DNA of 64,000 nucleotides, from assembly GCF_900099915.1 (NCBI RefSeq), contig NZ_FNDB01000011.1, positions 37,822-101,821 of the forward strand, given 5' to 3'. Made by a program: the position numbers and the translations under genes. The notes beneath the pieces were generated by a model that had not been told where the DNA came from, ran no database searches, and saw only the letters and a program-made list of their open reading frames with translations. The DNA is from Flavobacterium omnivorum (GTDB lineage: Bacteria > Bacteroidota > Bacteroidia > Flavobacteriales > Flavobacteriaceae). Below, piece after piece: positions 25,326-34,901 of the stretch; within the stretch, counting starts at the first letter, position 1; the number at the start of each line of letters is the position of its first letter.

Positions 25326-27773
25326 TTATATGTTTCCAATTCTAATTACATCAGCAAATATTCCAGAAGCTGTTACAGCAGCTCCGGCTCCGGCACCTTT
25401 TATCAATAATGGTTGATCTACGTATCGGTCTGTAAAAAATAATACTATATTATCTTTTCCTTCCAAATTATAAAATGGATGATCTTTAGGAATAAAACGC
25501 AACCCAACATTTGCTTTTCCATTTTCGAATTGAGCCACATATTTCAAGCGGGATTCTTTGCTCAATGCTTCTTTGTAGATAGCTTCAAAATGAGAAGCGT
25601 GCGCTTCTAAAGATTCGAAAAATGCTTCATTTGAAGTGGTATCCAAGCACTCTGCAGGCATAAACGATTCGTTTGTTATTTCGTCAATTTCCATTTTGTA
25701 ACCACTTTCTCGAATCAAGATTAATATCTTTCTGGCTACATCAATTCCACTCAAATCTATTTTAGGATCTGGCTCTGTAAATCCCTGTACGCCAGCTTCT
25801 TTAACGACGTCATGAAAAGTGTTTTTTTCGTCGAAATTATTAAAGATAAAGTTTAGACTTCCTGATAGAACAGCTTGAATTTTATTGACTTTGTCGCCCG
25901 AAGCAACTAGATTTTTTACGGTATCAATAATTGGTAATCCCGCTCCCACATTCGTTTCAAAAAGAAAAGGAGCATTGAATTGTCTGGATAGTTTCTTTAG
26001 TTTTTTGTAATTGTCGTACTCGGAGGCACAAGCAATTTTGTTGCAGGTTACTACGGCAATATTTCTTTTTAAGAACTGTTCGTAGGTTTTAGATACGCTT
26101 TCATTTGCTGTTATATCCACAAAAATACTGTTGCGTAAATTGAGTTGTTTTACATTAGAAATAAACTGTTCTTTATCCGCAGGTTCTCCGGTTTCTAATA
26201 AAAATTGCCATTCCTTTAGAGAAATTCCATCTTCATCAAAATACATTTTTCGGGAATTGGACAATGCAATAACGCGCATATTTATTTTCAGACTTTCTTT
26301 GAGGAATTTCTTTTGCTGGTGAATTTGCTCGATGAATTTCTCTCCTACATTTCCAACGCCCATTACAAATAGGTTCAATTGTTTCGTGTTTTCTTCAAAA
26401 AAGTTTTCGTGTAGCGTATTTAGCGCTTTTTTCACATCTCTTTCATTGATTACAGCCGAAATATTTCTTTCGGAAGCTCCTTGTGCAATCGCTCGAATAT
26501 TGACATTATTTTTACCTAAAGTGCTAAACATTCTTCCGCTTAACCCTTGATGATTTTTCATATTTTCTCCAACCAATGCAATGATGCAAAGGTTTTTTTC
26601 AACAATACACGGTTCTATTTTATTTTGAAAAATTTCTATTTCAAAGGCTTTGTTGATCGCCTCTTGGGCAATAGCAGCATCCGAATTTTGAATTCCGATA
26701 CAAATTGAGTGCTCTGATGAAGCTTGAGTAATAAAAATTACATTAATATTTTTATGCGATAAAACTTCAAAAAGTCGTTTGGATGAGCCTGTTACTCCAA
26801 TCATTCCAGAGCCTTCTAGTGTAATTAAAGTAATATTATCAATATGGCTGATTCCTTTTACAGGATTCGTTTGAGCCATTTCTTGACTTGAAATATAAGT
26901 TCCTTCTGCTTGAGGTTCAAAGGTGTTTTTAATTAGAATAGGAATATTCTTTGTCAAAACGGGTTGTATTGTTGGCGGATACAAAACTTTGGCACCAAAA
27001 TGGGACAATTCCATCGCTTCCTGATAGGAGATGAAGGCAATAGGTTGTGCTTGTTTTACAATCTTTGGATTTGCTGTAAACATGCCGTTTACATCCGTCC
27101 AGATTTCTAAATCAGTTGCATGCAATGCACCGGCTACAATTGCCGCTGTGTAATCAGATCCACCGCGACCTAATGTAGTATTGATTCCGTCTAATGAGGC
27201 TGCAATAAATCCCGGCATCACCACTACCTGATTTTCATTGGAAGTAAAAAAATCAGCAATCAAGTGATTTGATACTTCAAAATTTACGTCTGCTTTCCCA
27301 AAATGATTGTTCGTTTTGATTAGTTCTCGGCTGTCCTTATAACTGCTATTTTTTATATTTTGTTTTAATGCTTCAGCTATAATATAGGAAGAAAGCAATT
27401 CTCCAAAACTCAAAATCGTATCTGAAGTTCGTGGTGATAATTCACCTAAAAGAAAGCAACCATCCAGTAAGGTTTCAAGATGATTAACAATCCTTTTGAT
27501 GTGACTCAAAAGACTACTTTGTTCTGGTACTGGGATAAGTTCTTTTAAAGCATCTAAATGTTTTTTCTCAATATCGGTAAGAATCTCTTTAAAACTTTCG
27601 TCGCCAGCAGCAGCTTTTTTAGAAGCTAGCTGCAATAAATCAGTCACTTTGCTAAAGGCAGAAACGACCACGATTAATTTTTCGTCTTTTGCTTTGTGGC
27701 TAATAATATCTAAAACCAGTTTTATGTTTTGTGCATTGGCAACCGAAGTTCCGCCAAATTTTAATACTTTCAT
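25326..27773 (-). CDS. thrA: bifunctional aspartokinase / homoserine dehydrogenase
   Basis: This 815-residue fusion covers the first and third steps from aspartate to homoserine. The aspartokinase domain comes first (VLKFGGTSVANA at residues 3-14; GRGGSDYTAAI near 203). Two ACT domains around 310-460 are the usual site of threonine feedback inhibition. The NAD(P)-binding homoserine dehydrogenase follows from about residue 465 (VMGVGNVGEKF) to the end, with a catalytic region around GFTEPDPKIDLSGIDVARK. It is first in thrA-thrB-thrC and is preceded by a 32-codon Thr-rich leader peptide, so expression is probably controlled by transcription attenuation as in the enterobacterial thr operon. Confidence 0.95.
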   Translation of the reverse strand: MKVLKFGGTSVANAQNIKLVLDIISHKAKDEKLIVVVSAFSKVTDLLQLASKKAAAGDESFKEILTDIEKKHLDALKELIPVPEQSSLLSHIKRIVNHLETLLDGCFLLGELSPRTSDTILSFGELLSSYIIAEALKQNIKNSSYKDSRELIKTNNHFGKADVNFEVSNHLIADFFTSNENQVVVMPGFIAASLDGINTTLGRGGSDYTAAIVAGALHATDLEIWTDVNGMFTANPKIVKQAQPIAFISYQEAMELSHFGAKVLYPPTIQPVLTKNIPILIKNTFEPQAEGTYISSQEMAQTNPVKGISHIDNITLITLEGSGMIGVTGSSKRLFEVLSHKNINVIFITQASSEHSICIGIQNSDAAIAQEAINKAFEIEIFQNKIEPCIVEKNLCIIALVGENMKNHQGLSGRMFSTLGKNNVNIRAIAQGASERNISAVINERDVKKALNTLHENFFEENTKQLNLFVMGVGNVGEKFIEQIHQQKKFLKESLKINMRVIALSNSRKMYFDEDGISLKEWQFLLETGEPADKEQFISNVKQLNLRNSIFVDITANESVSKTYEQFLKRNIAVVTCNKIACASEYDNYKKLKKLSRQFNAPFLFETNVGAGLPIIDTVKNLVASGDKVNKIQAVLSGSLNFIFNNFDEKNTFHDVVKEAGVQGFTEPDPKIDLSGIDVARKILILIRESGYKMEIDEITNESFMPAECLDTTSNEAFFESLEAHASHFEAIYKEALSKESRLKYVAQFENGKANVGLRFIPKDHPFYNLEGKDNIVLFFTDRYVDQPLLIKGAGAGAAVTASGIFADVIRIGNI

Positions 27774-27959
27774 ACGAAGTTTATATTTGTTTTTTAATAT
27801 AAAAAGGTACCGTTATTTGTAAAATTAACTGACTATTGAGTTACGACGATACGAATTTGTGTGTGTTATGTCTTGAAAAATCCAACTGTTTAGTATGCGC
27901 CCCATACCTTTTTCTCTTCCGAAAAAAAAGATATAACAATAGGATTATATGTAGTTTGT

Positions 27960-28058
27960 TTACCCCAATGGGGTAGTTGTTGTAGTAAACGTAACAGCAG
28001 TTGCAACCCGAATTTGAGTTGTTATCGAAGCGTGATATGTAGGTCTGTTATTTGTCAT
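27960..28058 (-). CDS. thrL: thr operon leader peptide
   Basis: A 32-codon reading frame starts at an ATG (complement of 28056-28058) and ends in TAA, 186 nt upstream of thrA. It contains 11 threonine and 2 isoleucine codons, including five consecutive threonine codons (complement of 27972-27986), ending Thr-Pro-Leu-Gly. That composition is exactly what a threonine attenuation leader needs. Its end (27961-27975) is a near-perfect palindrome, TACCCCA/TGGGGTA. The CCCCAT segment can also pair with an ATGGGG segment 60 nt downstream (complement of 27901-27906), giving mutually exclusive structures. No classical GC-rich terminator with a U-run was found, so the final switch is unclear. Confidence 0.8.
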   Translation of the reverse strand: MTNNRPTYHASITTQIRVATAVTFTTTTTPLG

Positions 28059-28068
28059 TTTGTTATTC

Positions 28069-28076
28069 CAAAAGTA
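28069..28076 (-). promoter_or_regulatory. predicted -7 box of the thr operon
   Basis: On the minus strand TACTTTTG matches the Bacteroidetes -7 consensus TANNTTTG exactly and lies 10 nt upstream of the leader ATG. The expected transcript would have a very short 5' end before the leader peptide. A clear -33 TTTG was not seen. Confidence 0.5.
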
Positions 28077-28495
28077 CAATTTTTTATAAAAATCGATGTC
28101 TTTAATTGTGTTTTTGCGAATAATTGAAAATTCCAAGGTCTATTTGGCGATACTATATTTTTGGATGTGTAAAATCATTCCTAGCAGAGCTATTCGTATA
28201 AATTCCCTGATTTTATAACTCCTAAACTTTGTTTGAATAAATTATATGATGCCGATAAAGTATTCAATTCCGCCTTATTGGGATTGTAAATACTTAAAAT
28301 TCTATTAGATTTAGGACGTGCTGGAGTATATTAGTAATGATACAATAAAATAGGAATAGTAATTAACGAACTAGTTAGATATAGAGGTGTAAAATTAGTA
28401 TTTGGTTTTGTTTACCGATACTTTTTAAATTATCATCAATATATGTTGTGTATTTATAAAGATTTAGTCAATTTTACCATTTAAACCGGATCAAA
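28077..28495. other. intergenic region between divergent thr operon and hutH
   Basis: About 420 bp with no gene or clear repeat, presumed to carry the hutH promoter on its right side. Confidence 0.5.
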
Positions 28496-30010
28496 ATGGA
28501 CAATACACATTATATTAGTACTGAATTACTTAGCCTCGAAATATTAAACGAAATTGTTTCGCATTATAAAGCTTTGGCTCTGTCTGATGAAGCAAAAATT
28601 AATATTCAAAAATGTAGGGACTATTTAGACAAAAAAATGGCATCCCATTCGGAACCTATTTATGGAATAAATACGGGTTTTGGATCACTTTGTAATGTCA
28701 AAATATCTAACGAAAACCTATCCAAACTCCAGGAAAACTTAGTGAAATCGCATGCTTGTGGAACGGGTGAGGAGGTACCATCTCAGATTGTAAAGCTGAT
28801 GCTATTGCTTAAAATCCAATCATTAAGTTATGGTCACTCTGGAATACAATTGCAAACCGTCGAGCGGTTAATTGAATTTTATAATAATGATATATTACCT
28901 GTTATTTACACGCAAGGTTCGCTTGGTGCCTCTGGAGATTTAGCTCCTTTAGCGCATTTGTCACTGCCTTTATTGGGTGAAGGGGATGTGTATTATGAAG
29001 GGAAAAGGGTGCATTCCAGCGTCGTTATGAAACATTTTAATTGGGAACCGATTGTGCTACAATCGAAAGAAGGATTGGCTTTGCTAAACGGAACTCAATT
29101 TATGAGTGCTTATGGAGCGCATATTTTGATGAAAGTAAGTAAATTTTCATATTTGGCCGATTTGATAGGAACCATTTCCCTAGAAGCTTTTAATGGAAGA
29201 ATTGAACCTTTTCATGAATTGATCCACTTTATCAGACCGCATAAAGGACAAATCGTAACCGCAAATCGTATAAAAGGTTTTCTAGATGGTAGTGAAATTA
29301 TCGAACAGTTAAAAATGCACGTTCAAGATCCGTATTCTTTTAGATGCATGCCACAAGTTCACGGTGCTTCAAAAGATGCTTTTGAATATGTAAAAAAAGT
29401 TTTCAAAACTGAAATCAATTCGGTGACGGATAATCCTAATATCTTTATTGAAAGCGATCAAATCATATCTGGCGGCAATTTTCATGGACAACCTTTGGCT
29501 CTAGCCTTAGATTTTATGGCAATCGCTTTGGCAGAATTGGGTAGTATATCGGAACGTAGAACGTATCAACTGATATCAGGATCTAGAAATCTTCCCGCAT
29601 TTTTGGTCGACAACCCGGGATTAAATTCGGGTTTAATGATTCCTCAATACACAGCAGCTAGTATTGCAAGTCAAAATAAGCAATTGGCTACTCCAGCGAG
29701 TATCGATAGTATTGTTTCTAGTAACGGACAGGAGGATCATGTAAGTATGGGTGCCAATGCAGCAACAAAAGCTTTGCGAGTTTTGGATAATGTGGAGCGG
29801 ATTTTAGCAATTGAATTAATGAATGCTTCTCAAGCTTTTGAATATAGAAGGCCATTAAAATCTAGTGATTTTATTGAAATGTTTTTAAATGCCTATCGCG
29901 AAGAAGTTCCATTAATAAAAGAAGACCGAATTTTACACTACGATATCGAAAAGACGGTTTCATTTTTAAATACTTTTCAAATGGAAAATGATTTGTTAAT
30001 GTTAGCTTAA
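28496..30010 (+). CDS. hutH: histidine ammonia-lyase
   Basis: This 504-residue enzyme deaminates histidine to urocanate. The Ala145-Ser146-Gly147 tripeptide in GSLGASGDLAPLAH forms the MIO electrophile. YGINTGFGSL (about 56-65), QDPYSFRCMPQVHGA and FHGQPLA are further active-site blocks. A tyrosine in place of the His-contacting residue, as in tyrosine ammonia-lyase, is not evident, but the substrate choice between aromatic amino acids is based on overall similarity. The other hut genes are not adjacent, which is common in this phylum. Confidence 0.88.
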   Translation: MDNTHYISTELLSLEILNEIVSHYKALALSDEAKINIQKCRDYLDKKMASHSEPIYGINTGFGSLCNVKISNENLSKLQENLVKSHACGTGEEVPSQIVKLMLLLKIQSLSYGHSGIQLQTVERLIEFYNNDILPVIYTQGSLGASGDLAPLAHLSLPLLGEGDVYYEGKRVHSSVVMKHFNWEPIVLQSKEGLALLNGTQFMSAYGAHILMKVSKFSYLADLIGTISLEAFNGRIEPFHELIHFIRPHKGQIVTANRIKGFLDGSEIIEQLKMHVQDPYSFRCMPQVHGASKDAFEYVKKVFKTEINSVTDNPNIFIESDQIISGGNFHGQPLALALDFMAIALAELGSISERRTYQLISGSRNLPAFLVDNPGLNSGLMIPQYTAASIASQNKQLATPASIDSIVSSNGQEDHVSMGANAATKALRVLDNVERILAIELMNASQAFEYRRPLKSSDFIEMFLNAYREEVPLIKEDRILHYDIEKTVSFLNTFQMENDLLMLA

Positions 30011-30059
30011 CATTAGCCGCTAATAATGAAGTAATTTTGCCAAACTAAATTTTAACGTA

Positions 30060-30704
30060 ATGAACATAAATAATTTTTTCCAATTTTTGGTTCCTAAGGA
30101 CAAAAAGTTTTTTCCACTTTTTGAAGAAGCATCTAGTAATCTAATAGAAATTGCTACAAATTTACACGAAGCGGTTAACCTTCCTTTAAAAGAGCGTGAA
30201 GTTCTTTTTCAAAAAATTGATGCCTTAGAACAAAAAGGCGAAGATATAACGCGTCAAACCAGTTTAGAATTAAGTAGAAATTTTATTACTCCTTTTGACA
30301 GAGAAGATATCCATTCGTTGATTACATCAATTGACAATGTAGCGGATAATCTTCATGGAGCCGCAAGTAGAATGAGGTTGTATCAAGTAGATAAAATTAC
30401 AAAATCAATTAGAAAACTAACAGAAATCAATCTTGAGGCATGTCAAAATATTGATGTTGCGGTTAGAGAATTAAGAGATCTGAAAAAAATTAAAATTATC
30501 ACGGACGCCTGCGTTAGAATCAACAAGTTAGAAAATAAATCAGATAATGTTTATGATAAAGCAGTGCTTGATTTGTTCGAAAATGAAACGGATGCCAAAA
30601 ACATTATTAAGTATAAAGAAGTACTGTCAGTTTTAGAAACTGCGGCCGATAAATGCAAAAGTGTAGCAAGTGTTTTAGAATCAATTTCTGTAAAACATTC
30701 TTAA
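30060..30704 (+). CDS. PhoU-like (DUF47) phosphate transport regulator
   Basis: This 214-residue all-helical protein belongs to the DUF47/TIGR00153 PhoU-like family. Recognisable segments are KIDALEQKGEDITRQ and FDREDIHSLITSIDNVADNLHGAASRM, whose acidic residues line the metal-binding site in PhoU-type bundles. Such proteins are nearly always encoded just before a PiT phosphate transporter and are thought to control its activity. That is the arrangement here, with a gap of only 30 nt. There is no membrane segment. Confidence 0.9.
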   Translation: MNINNFFQFLVPKDKKFFPLFEEASSNLIEIATNLHEAVNLPLKEREVLFQKIDALEQKGEDITRQTSLELSRNFITPFDREDIHSLITSIDNVADNLHGAASRMRLYQVDKITKSIRKLTEINLEACQNIDVAVRELRDLKKIKIITDACVRINKLENKSDNVYDKAVLDLFENETDAKNIIKYKEVLSVLETAADKCKSVASVLESISVKHS

Positions 30705-30734
30705 TTCAATCCGTTTTATTCTGAAATTATAATT

Positions 30735-32018
30735 ATGGAATTTACTCTACTGATAGTTATTATTGTGCTGGCTTTAATCTTTGATTACATCAATGGTTTT
30801 CATGATGCAGCCAATGCCATAGCAACGGTTGTTGCCACAAAAGTACTGACCCCTTTTCAAGCGGTAGTTTGGGCAGCTTTTTTTAACTTTTTAGCTTATT
30901 GGGTTTTTGGCTTTGGTGTAGCTGATACCGTTGCGAAAACAGCCAATACCATGGATATCAACTTGGTGGTTATCCTAGCCGGTGTTATTGCGGCAATTAT
31001 TTGGAATTTATTTACATGGTGGCAAGGAATTCCATCGAGTTCTTCTCATACTTTAATTGGGGGTTTTGCAGGAGCTGCAATTGCTCATGCTGGGTTTGGA
31101 GTTGTTTCTTGGTATAAAGTAGGTAAGGATGGAGGAATGCCTTCTGGGGTTTTAATCATCGTTGCTTTTATCATATTGGCACCATTAATAGGGGCTTTAA
31201 TATCTTATCTAATATCAATCTGGTTGTTGAATGCTTCTAAAAAAAGTATTTATCCCAAAATTTTCACCGCTTCTTTAATGATTTTGACAATATGGTTTGT
31301 AGAAAGTCAAATGATTTACTTTGACGAAATTGCAAAACCTCGATTTGATTCCCATTTTTGGAGTGTCGCTTTTGAAGCACACAATATCAAATGGTTTTTA
31401 GTGGCATTTATAGTACTTGCAATAAGCTCTTTTTGTTTGATATTTAGTAGTTTAAATTTAAATCAAGCTTCGTCGTGGTTGAAAAAAATGCAATTACTAT
31501 CCTCTGCAGCGTTTAGTTTAGGACATGGTGGAAATGATTCACAAAAAGTGATGGGTATTATTGCAGCAGCGGTTGCTGTTTATATCAACACTAGTGGCGT
31601 TGCGCAAGCATCATTACCTGCTTGGTTAGATGTAGTTTTGCCCAATGATGAAGGTACATTTAGAATGCCCGCTTGGATTCCATTAGCTTGTTATTCTGCA
31701 ATTGCAGCAGGAACTTTAAGCGGTGGTTGGAAAATTGTAAAAACGATGGGTTCTAAAATAACTAAAGTTACTTCTTTTGAAGGTGTTGCAGCAGAAACTG
31801 CTGGAGCATTGACATTGTATTTTACAGAGCATTTTAAAGTTCCTGTAAGTACAACACATACAATCACAGGATCAATCATTGGAGTGGGACTTACTAAAAG
31901 AGTCTCTGCGGTGCGTTGGGGTATGACGGTAAGTTTGCTGTGGGCTTGGGTTTTAACGATCCCTATATCAGCTATTTTAGCAGCTATCATCTATTATATT
32001 TTCAGTATTTTTATCTAA
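30735..32018 (+). CDS. pit: PiT family inorganic phosphate transporter
   Basis: This 427-residue membrane protein carries the two inverted PiT signatures. The first is DYINGFHDAANAIATVVATK (residues 17-36). The second is GHGGNDSQKVMGIIAAA (about 264-280), with VSTTHTITGSIIGVG near the end. PiT transporters carry metal-phosphate driven by protons or sodium ions. It is co-transcribed with the PhoU-like gene and followed 22 bp later by a strong hairpin terminator. Confidence 0.93.
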   Translation: MEFTLLIVIIVLALIFDYINGFHDAANAIATVVATKVLTPFQAVVWAAFFNFLAYWVFGFGVADTVAKTANTMDINLVVILAGVIAAIIWNLFTWWQGIPSSSSHTLIGGFAGAAIAHAGFGVVSWYKVGKDGGMPSGVLIIVAFIILAPLIGALISYLISIWLLNASKKSIYPKIFTASLMILTIWFVESQMIYFDEIAKPRFDSHFWSVAFEAHNIKWFLVAFIVLAISSFCLIFSSLNLNQASSWLKKMQLLSSAAFSLGHGGNDSQKVMGIIAAAVAVYINTSGVAQASLPAWLDVVLPNDEGTFRMPAWIPLACYSAIAAGTLSGGWKIVKTMGSKITKVTSFEGVAAETAGALTLYFTEHFKVPVSTTHTITGSIIGVGLTKRVSAVRWGMTVSLLWAWVLTIPISAILAAIIYYIFSIFI

Positions 32019-32040
32019 TATAGAGTCAAATTAATATAAA

Positions 32041-32073
32041 AAAAACCATTCGGAGTTCCCGAATGGTTTTTTT
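32041..32073. terminator. bidirectional terminator after the phosphate operon
   Basis: Perfect 13-bp inverted repeat (32041-32053 AAAAACCATTCGG and 32059-32071) with a 5-nt loop. It is T-rich downstream and A-rich upstream, and lies between the convergent pit and osmC-like genes. Confidence 0.9.
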
Positions 32074-32123
32074 ATGCTAAAATTGTTTTTTTAATTTTGG
32101 TAAAGATTTAATTTATGTCCTTT

Positions 32124-32516
32124 CTATTTTAAGATGGTGCTTATTGCTATGGTATTACTCAAAATTTTATGTATCGGACATTTATTAGCAATGTTTAATA
32201 ATCGTGCAATTTGGTCATTATCTAGATCGCCAAACAGTTGAATATCCCGTATTACTTTTGTTTTGTTTTCTATTGGGTCAGTATCAAGAGTAACTTCAAC
32301 TTTGACATCAGTTAATTTCCATCCTTTTCGATTGGCATACATGCGTAAAGTGATGCATGTGCAGGCAGCTAAAGAAGAAGCGAGCAATTCATTTGGCGCA
32401 AAGCCTAAATCCATTCCATCAGCACTTTCAGGTTCATCGGAGATCATCGTATGCGTAGCCGAATTTATTTCTGTTTTGTAGAGATCAGCACCAATGTGCG
32501 CCGTTACTTTATCCAT
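32124..32516 (-). CDS. OsmC/Ohr family peroxiredoxin-like protein
   Basis: This 130-residue OsmC-family protein has its cysteine pair at LAACTC (Cys52/Cys54) and NKCPIHK (Cys113), matching the two reactive cysteines that reduce organic hydroperoxides. GMDLGFAPNELLASSLAAC is the family signature. It is closer to the OsmC/YhfA subgroup than to Ohr, judging by the C-terminal CPIHKIL block. It is a single gene, convergent with pit, whose terminator it shares. Confidence 0.85.
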   Translation of the reverse strand: MDKVTAHIGADLYKTEINSATHTMISDEPESADGMDLGFAPNELLASSLAACTCITLRMYANRKGWKLTDVKVEVTLDTDPIENKTKVIRDIQLFGDLDNDQIARLLNIANKCPIHKILSNTIAISTILK

Positions 32517-32794
32517 GATTTTTATTGTTTATTAAATTAACGATGGAAACTTTGAGCGTAATTGTATTAAAAAGAGTATTCTTTTATCTTTAGTAGAAGA
32601 TTGCTTGAGTACACTAACAAAATAGTTTTGGAACAACTTAAATCTTAGGAGGATTATTTTCTAATATCAAGAATAGTTTTTAATAATTTTTTTTATAAAA
32701 TTACCTTCGCTTTGTAATGGAACTAATTTACAACTTTAACAGTGCAGAATTAAATTCAATAGGAAGGTTTCTACAGTATTGGTTTATTAACTAT

Positions 32795-33301
32795 TCAGCT
32801 TAAACTTTTGTGAATGTGTTTTCGCTTATGATACGTTTGTTTCAGATCTTGATTTCCGGAAATGATACTTATATTACCATCAATTTCTAGCATAGCCAAC
32901 TTTACATCTTTAAAATATTCGATTCCATGTTCGCGCATGGCTTATTTTAATTCATCAGAAGTAATGTTTAATTTGCTTAAAGATTTAAAATCCAAATGGC
33001 CATCATGTATTAGAATTTCTGGCTTTTCTTGCATGAAATCGCTGAATTTTGGGAATTTATACATTAATTTTTTTAAAGTAAAATTAATGCTAAATAGAAT
33101 GGAAGCTGCGGCTAAACCGCCTAATAAACTAGTATCGTTTCCAACCATTGCATTTTGGACGGAGTTGCTGATTAGCAAGATTAATATAACGTCGGCAGTA
33201 TTGAGCTGTGATAATTCTTTCTTGCCAAAAAGTCTCAATGCAATAACCATAAAAAAATAAACGGTACTACTTCTAAGAATTATAGCAAGATACTCGTTCA
33301 T
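32795..33301 (-). pseudogene. DUF421 membrane protein with in-frame stop codon
   Basis: The frame starts at 33301 and encodes a DUF421 protein: membrane helices at about 8-25 and 38-80, then the soluble domain with KPEILIHDGHLDF. It meets TAA at 32942-32944, after Asp-Glu-Leu-Lys. The same frame continues without break for another 48 codons (Ala-Met-Arg-Glu-His-Gly-Ile-Glu, then LAMLEIDGNISIISG) to a TGA at 32795-32797. This continuation is the conserved DUF421 C-terminus. The stop therefore replaces an internal codon; GAA (Glu) to TAA is a one-base change. Without it the protein would be 168 residues. It is either a young pseudogene or a base error. Confidence 0.85.
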
Positions 33302-33381
33302 TTTTTTTAGGTTTTGTGTATTTGTTCCAGTTGCTTTTGATGCTTAAATAGTTTTTAAGCAGTACCATGCGGAATTTTCTG

Positions 33382-34764
33382 TTATTTAAGATCTACTTTT
33401 TGCTTGAAATTTTTTTCAATAGCCTTGATCATTTCTCCAGCAATATCTTTGTTTGTCGCTCCTTCGATTCCTTCTAGTCCTGGTGACGAATTTACTTCTA
33501 ATAATAATGGTCCTTTTGCGGAACGAATAATATCTACACCTGCTACTTTCAAGTCCATCGCTTTTGTTGCTTTGATGGCAATCCGTTTTTCTTCTGCGGT
33601 TACTTTTATTACGGATGCAGTTCCTCCTAAATGAATGTTAGCTCTGAACTCACCCGGCATCGCTTCCCGTTGAATGGCGGCTACCACTTTTCCATCTATT
33701 ACAAAACAGCGAATGTCTTTTCCGTTCGCTTCCTTGATGAATTCCTGAACTAATATATTAGCATTTAGACTTTTGAAGGCGTTAATAACACTTTCTGCAG
33801 CTTTTTTTGTTTCGGCAAGAACTACTCCTTTACCTTGTGTTCCCTCCAGTAATTTTACAATTAAAGGAGAACCGCCTACCATTTTTATCAAATCATCAGT
33901 ATCCAAAGGGGAATTAGCAAAACCAGTCGTTGGGATTTCTACTCCGTGGTTTAGCAATAATTGTAATGAATACAATTTATCTCGTGACTGTGTAATAGCG
34001 TTCGACGAATTCAAGCAATATACCTTTAAAGCCTCAAATTGTCGGGTTAGTGCGCAACCATAAAATGTTATACTGGGTCTGATTCTGGGAATAATGGCGT
34101 CAAATTGATTTAATATTTTACCGCCACGGTAATGAATTTCTGGTGTTTTTGCATCCAGTTTCATATAGCATTCTTTAATATTCAGAAAGTGCATTTCGTG
34201 TCCACGCATTTCACCAGCTTCCATAATACGCTTGTTGCTGTACAATTCAGGATTACTGGCTAAAAGTCCGATGCGCAAACCAGAGCTTGCTTTTTCAGAG
34301 TTTTTATAAAGTTCTTTAAGGCTGTCTGATGTAGGTTGACCCAATAGGTATTTTTGTTCTGGATCAACTAAAACTCTTCCACTCATGGCTTCCCGCCCTA
34401 GAAGCATTCTGAATCCCATGGAATCTCGATTGGTCAGCGTCATTTCGATAGGCCATTGTGAGGTTCCAATCTGTAGATTAGTCTGTATAACATAACGTTG
34501 CTCCCGAAAACCACTAGAACTTTTTACAATTCGTTTGTCAATTAATGGTGCTTCACAATGAATGACTGTTTTTAGATTATTTTGTATGGGATTGATGTCA
34601 AATTTTACCCAATTACTTTCATTTTTAATAAACGGAGCAATGTTTATAGCATGTAATGCTGATGTTTTTGCACCTGAATCCACACGAGCTTTTATAGTGG
34701 GAATTCCTAATTCTGGAAAAGAGCACCACTCTTCACTCCCTAAAATAACTTTATTATCTGACAT
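33382..34764 (-). CDS. zinc-protease-like domain fused to RimK-type glutamate ligase
   Basis: This 460-residue two-domain protein begins with a retropepsin-like 'ATP-dependent zinc protease' domain (PF05618/RimB type). That domain occupies residues about 5-145, with the [23 protein letters not shown] signature including Asp-Ser-Gly-Ala and later LLGREAM. Residues about 165-455 are an ATP-grasp ligase of the RimK family ([19 protein letters not shown] near 295; [23 protein letters not shown] near 420). RimK adds glutamates to the C-terminus of ribosomal protein S6. In many bacteria the two activities are separate neighbouring genes; here they are fused. Peptide or small-molecule substrates are also possible for RimK-like ligases. 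Confidence 0.87.
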   Translation of the reverse strand: MSDNKVILGSEEWCSFPELGIPTIKARVDSGAKTSALHAINIAPFIKNESNWVKFDINPIQNNLKTVIHCEAPLIDKRIVKSSSGFREQRYVIQTNLQIGTSQWPIEMTLTNRDSMGFRMLLGREAMSGRVLVDPEQKYLLGQPTSDSLKELYKNSEKASSGLRIGLLASNPELYSNKRIMEAGEMRGHEMHFLNIKECYMKLDAKTPEIHYRGGKILNQFDAIIPRIRPSITFYGCALTRQFEALKVYCLNSSNAITQSRDKLYSLQLLLNHGVEIPTTGFANSPLDTDDLIKMVGGSPLIVKLLEGTQGKGVVLAETKKAAESVINAFKSLNANILVQEFIKEANGKDIRCFVIDGKVVAAIQREAMPGEFRANIHLGGTASVIKVTAEEKRIAIKATKAMDLKVAGVDIIRSAKGPLLLEVNSSPGLEGIEGATNKDIAGEMIKAIEKNFKQKVDLK

Positions 34765-34845
34765 AAATTAATTTTATTTGACCTATTTTATATAATCCAA
34801 ATGTAAATATTTGTTTTCAAAAAACGGGTATTTACCATAAATAAT

Positions 34846-34878
34846 AAACCCGTTAGGTTATATAAACGTAACGGGTTT
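34846..34878 (-). terminator. terminator after clpC
   Basis: Inverted repeat AAACCCGTTA (34846-34855) / TAACGGGTTT (34869-34878) with a 13-nt loop lies 24 bp past the clpC stop. A T-rich stretch follows it on the minus strand. Confidence 0.75.
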
Positions 34879-34901
34879 AAAGGAATTGTTTTTAACTAAA
34901 G

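Noticed and set aside
28077..28495. Riboswitch before hutH or the thr operon
   Set aside because: No recognisable riboswitch core was seen; the leader peptide explains thr control better.
32862..33260. 132-codon + strand frame
   Set aside because: It lies fully antisense to the DUF421 gene, whose membrane and C-terminal motifs are clear.
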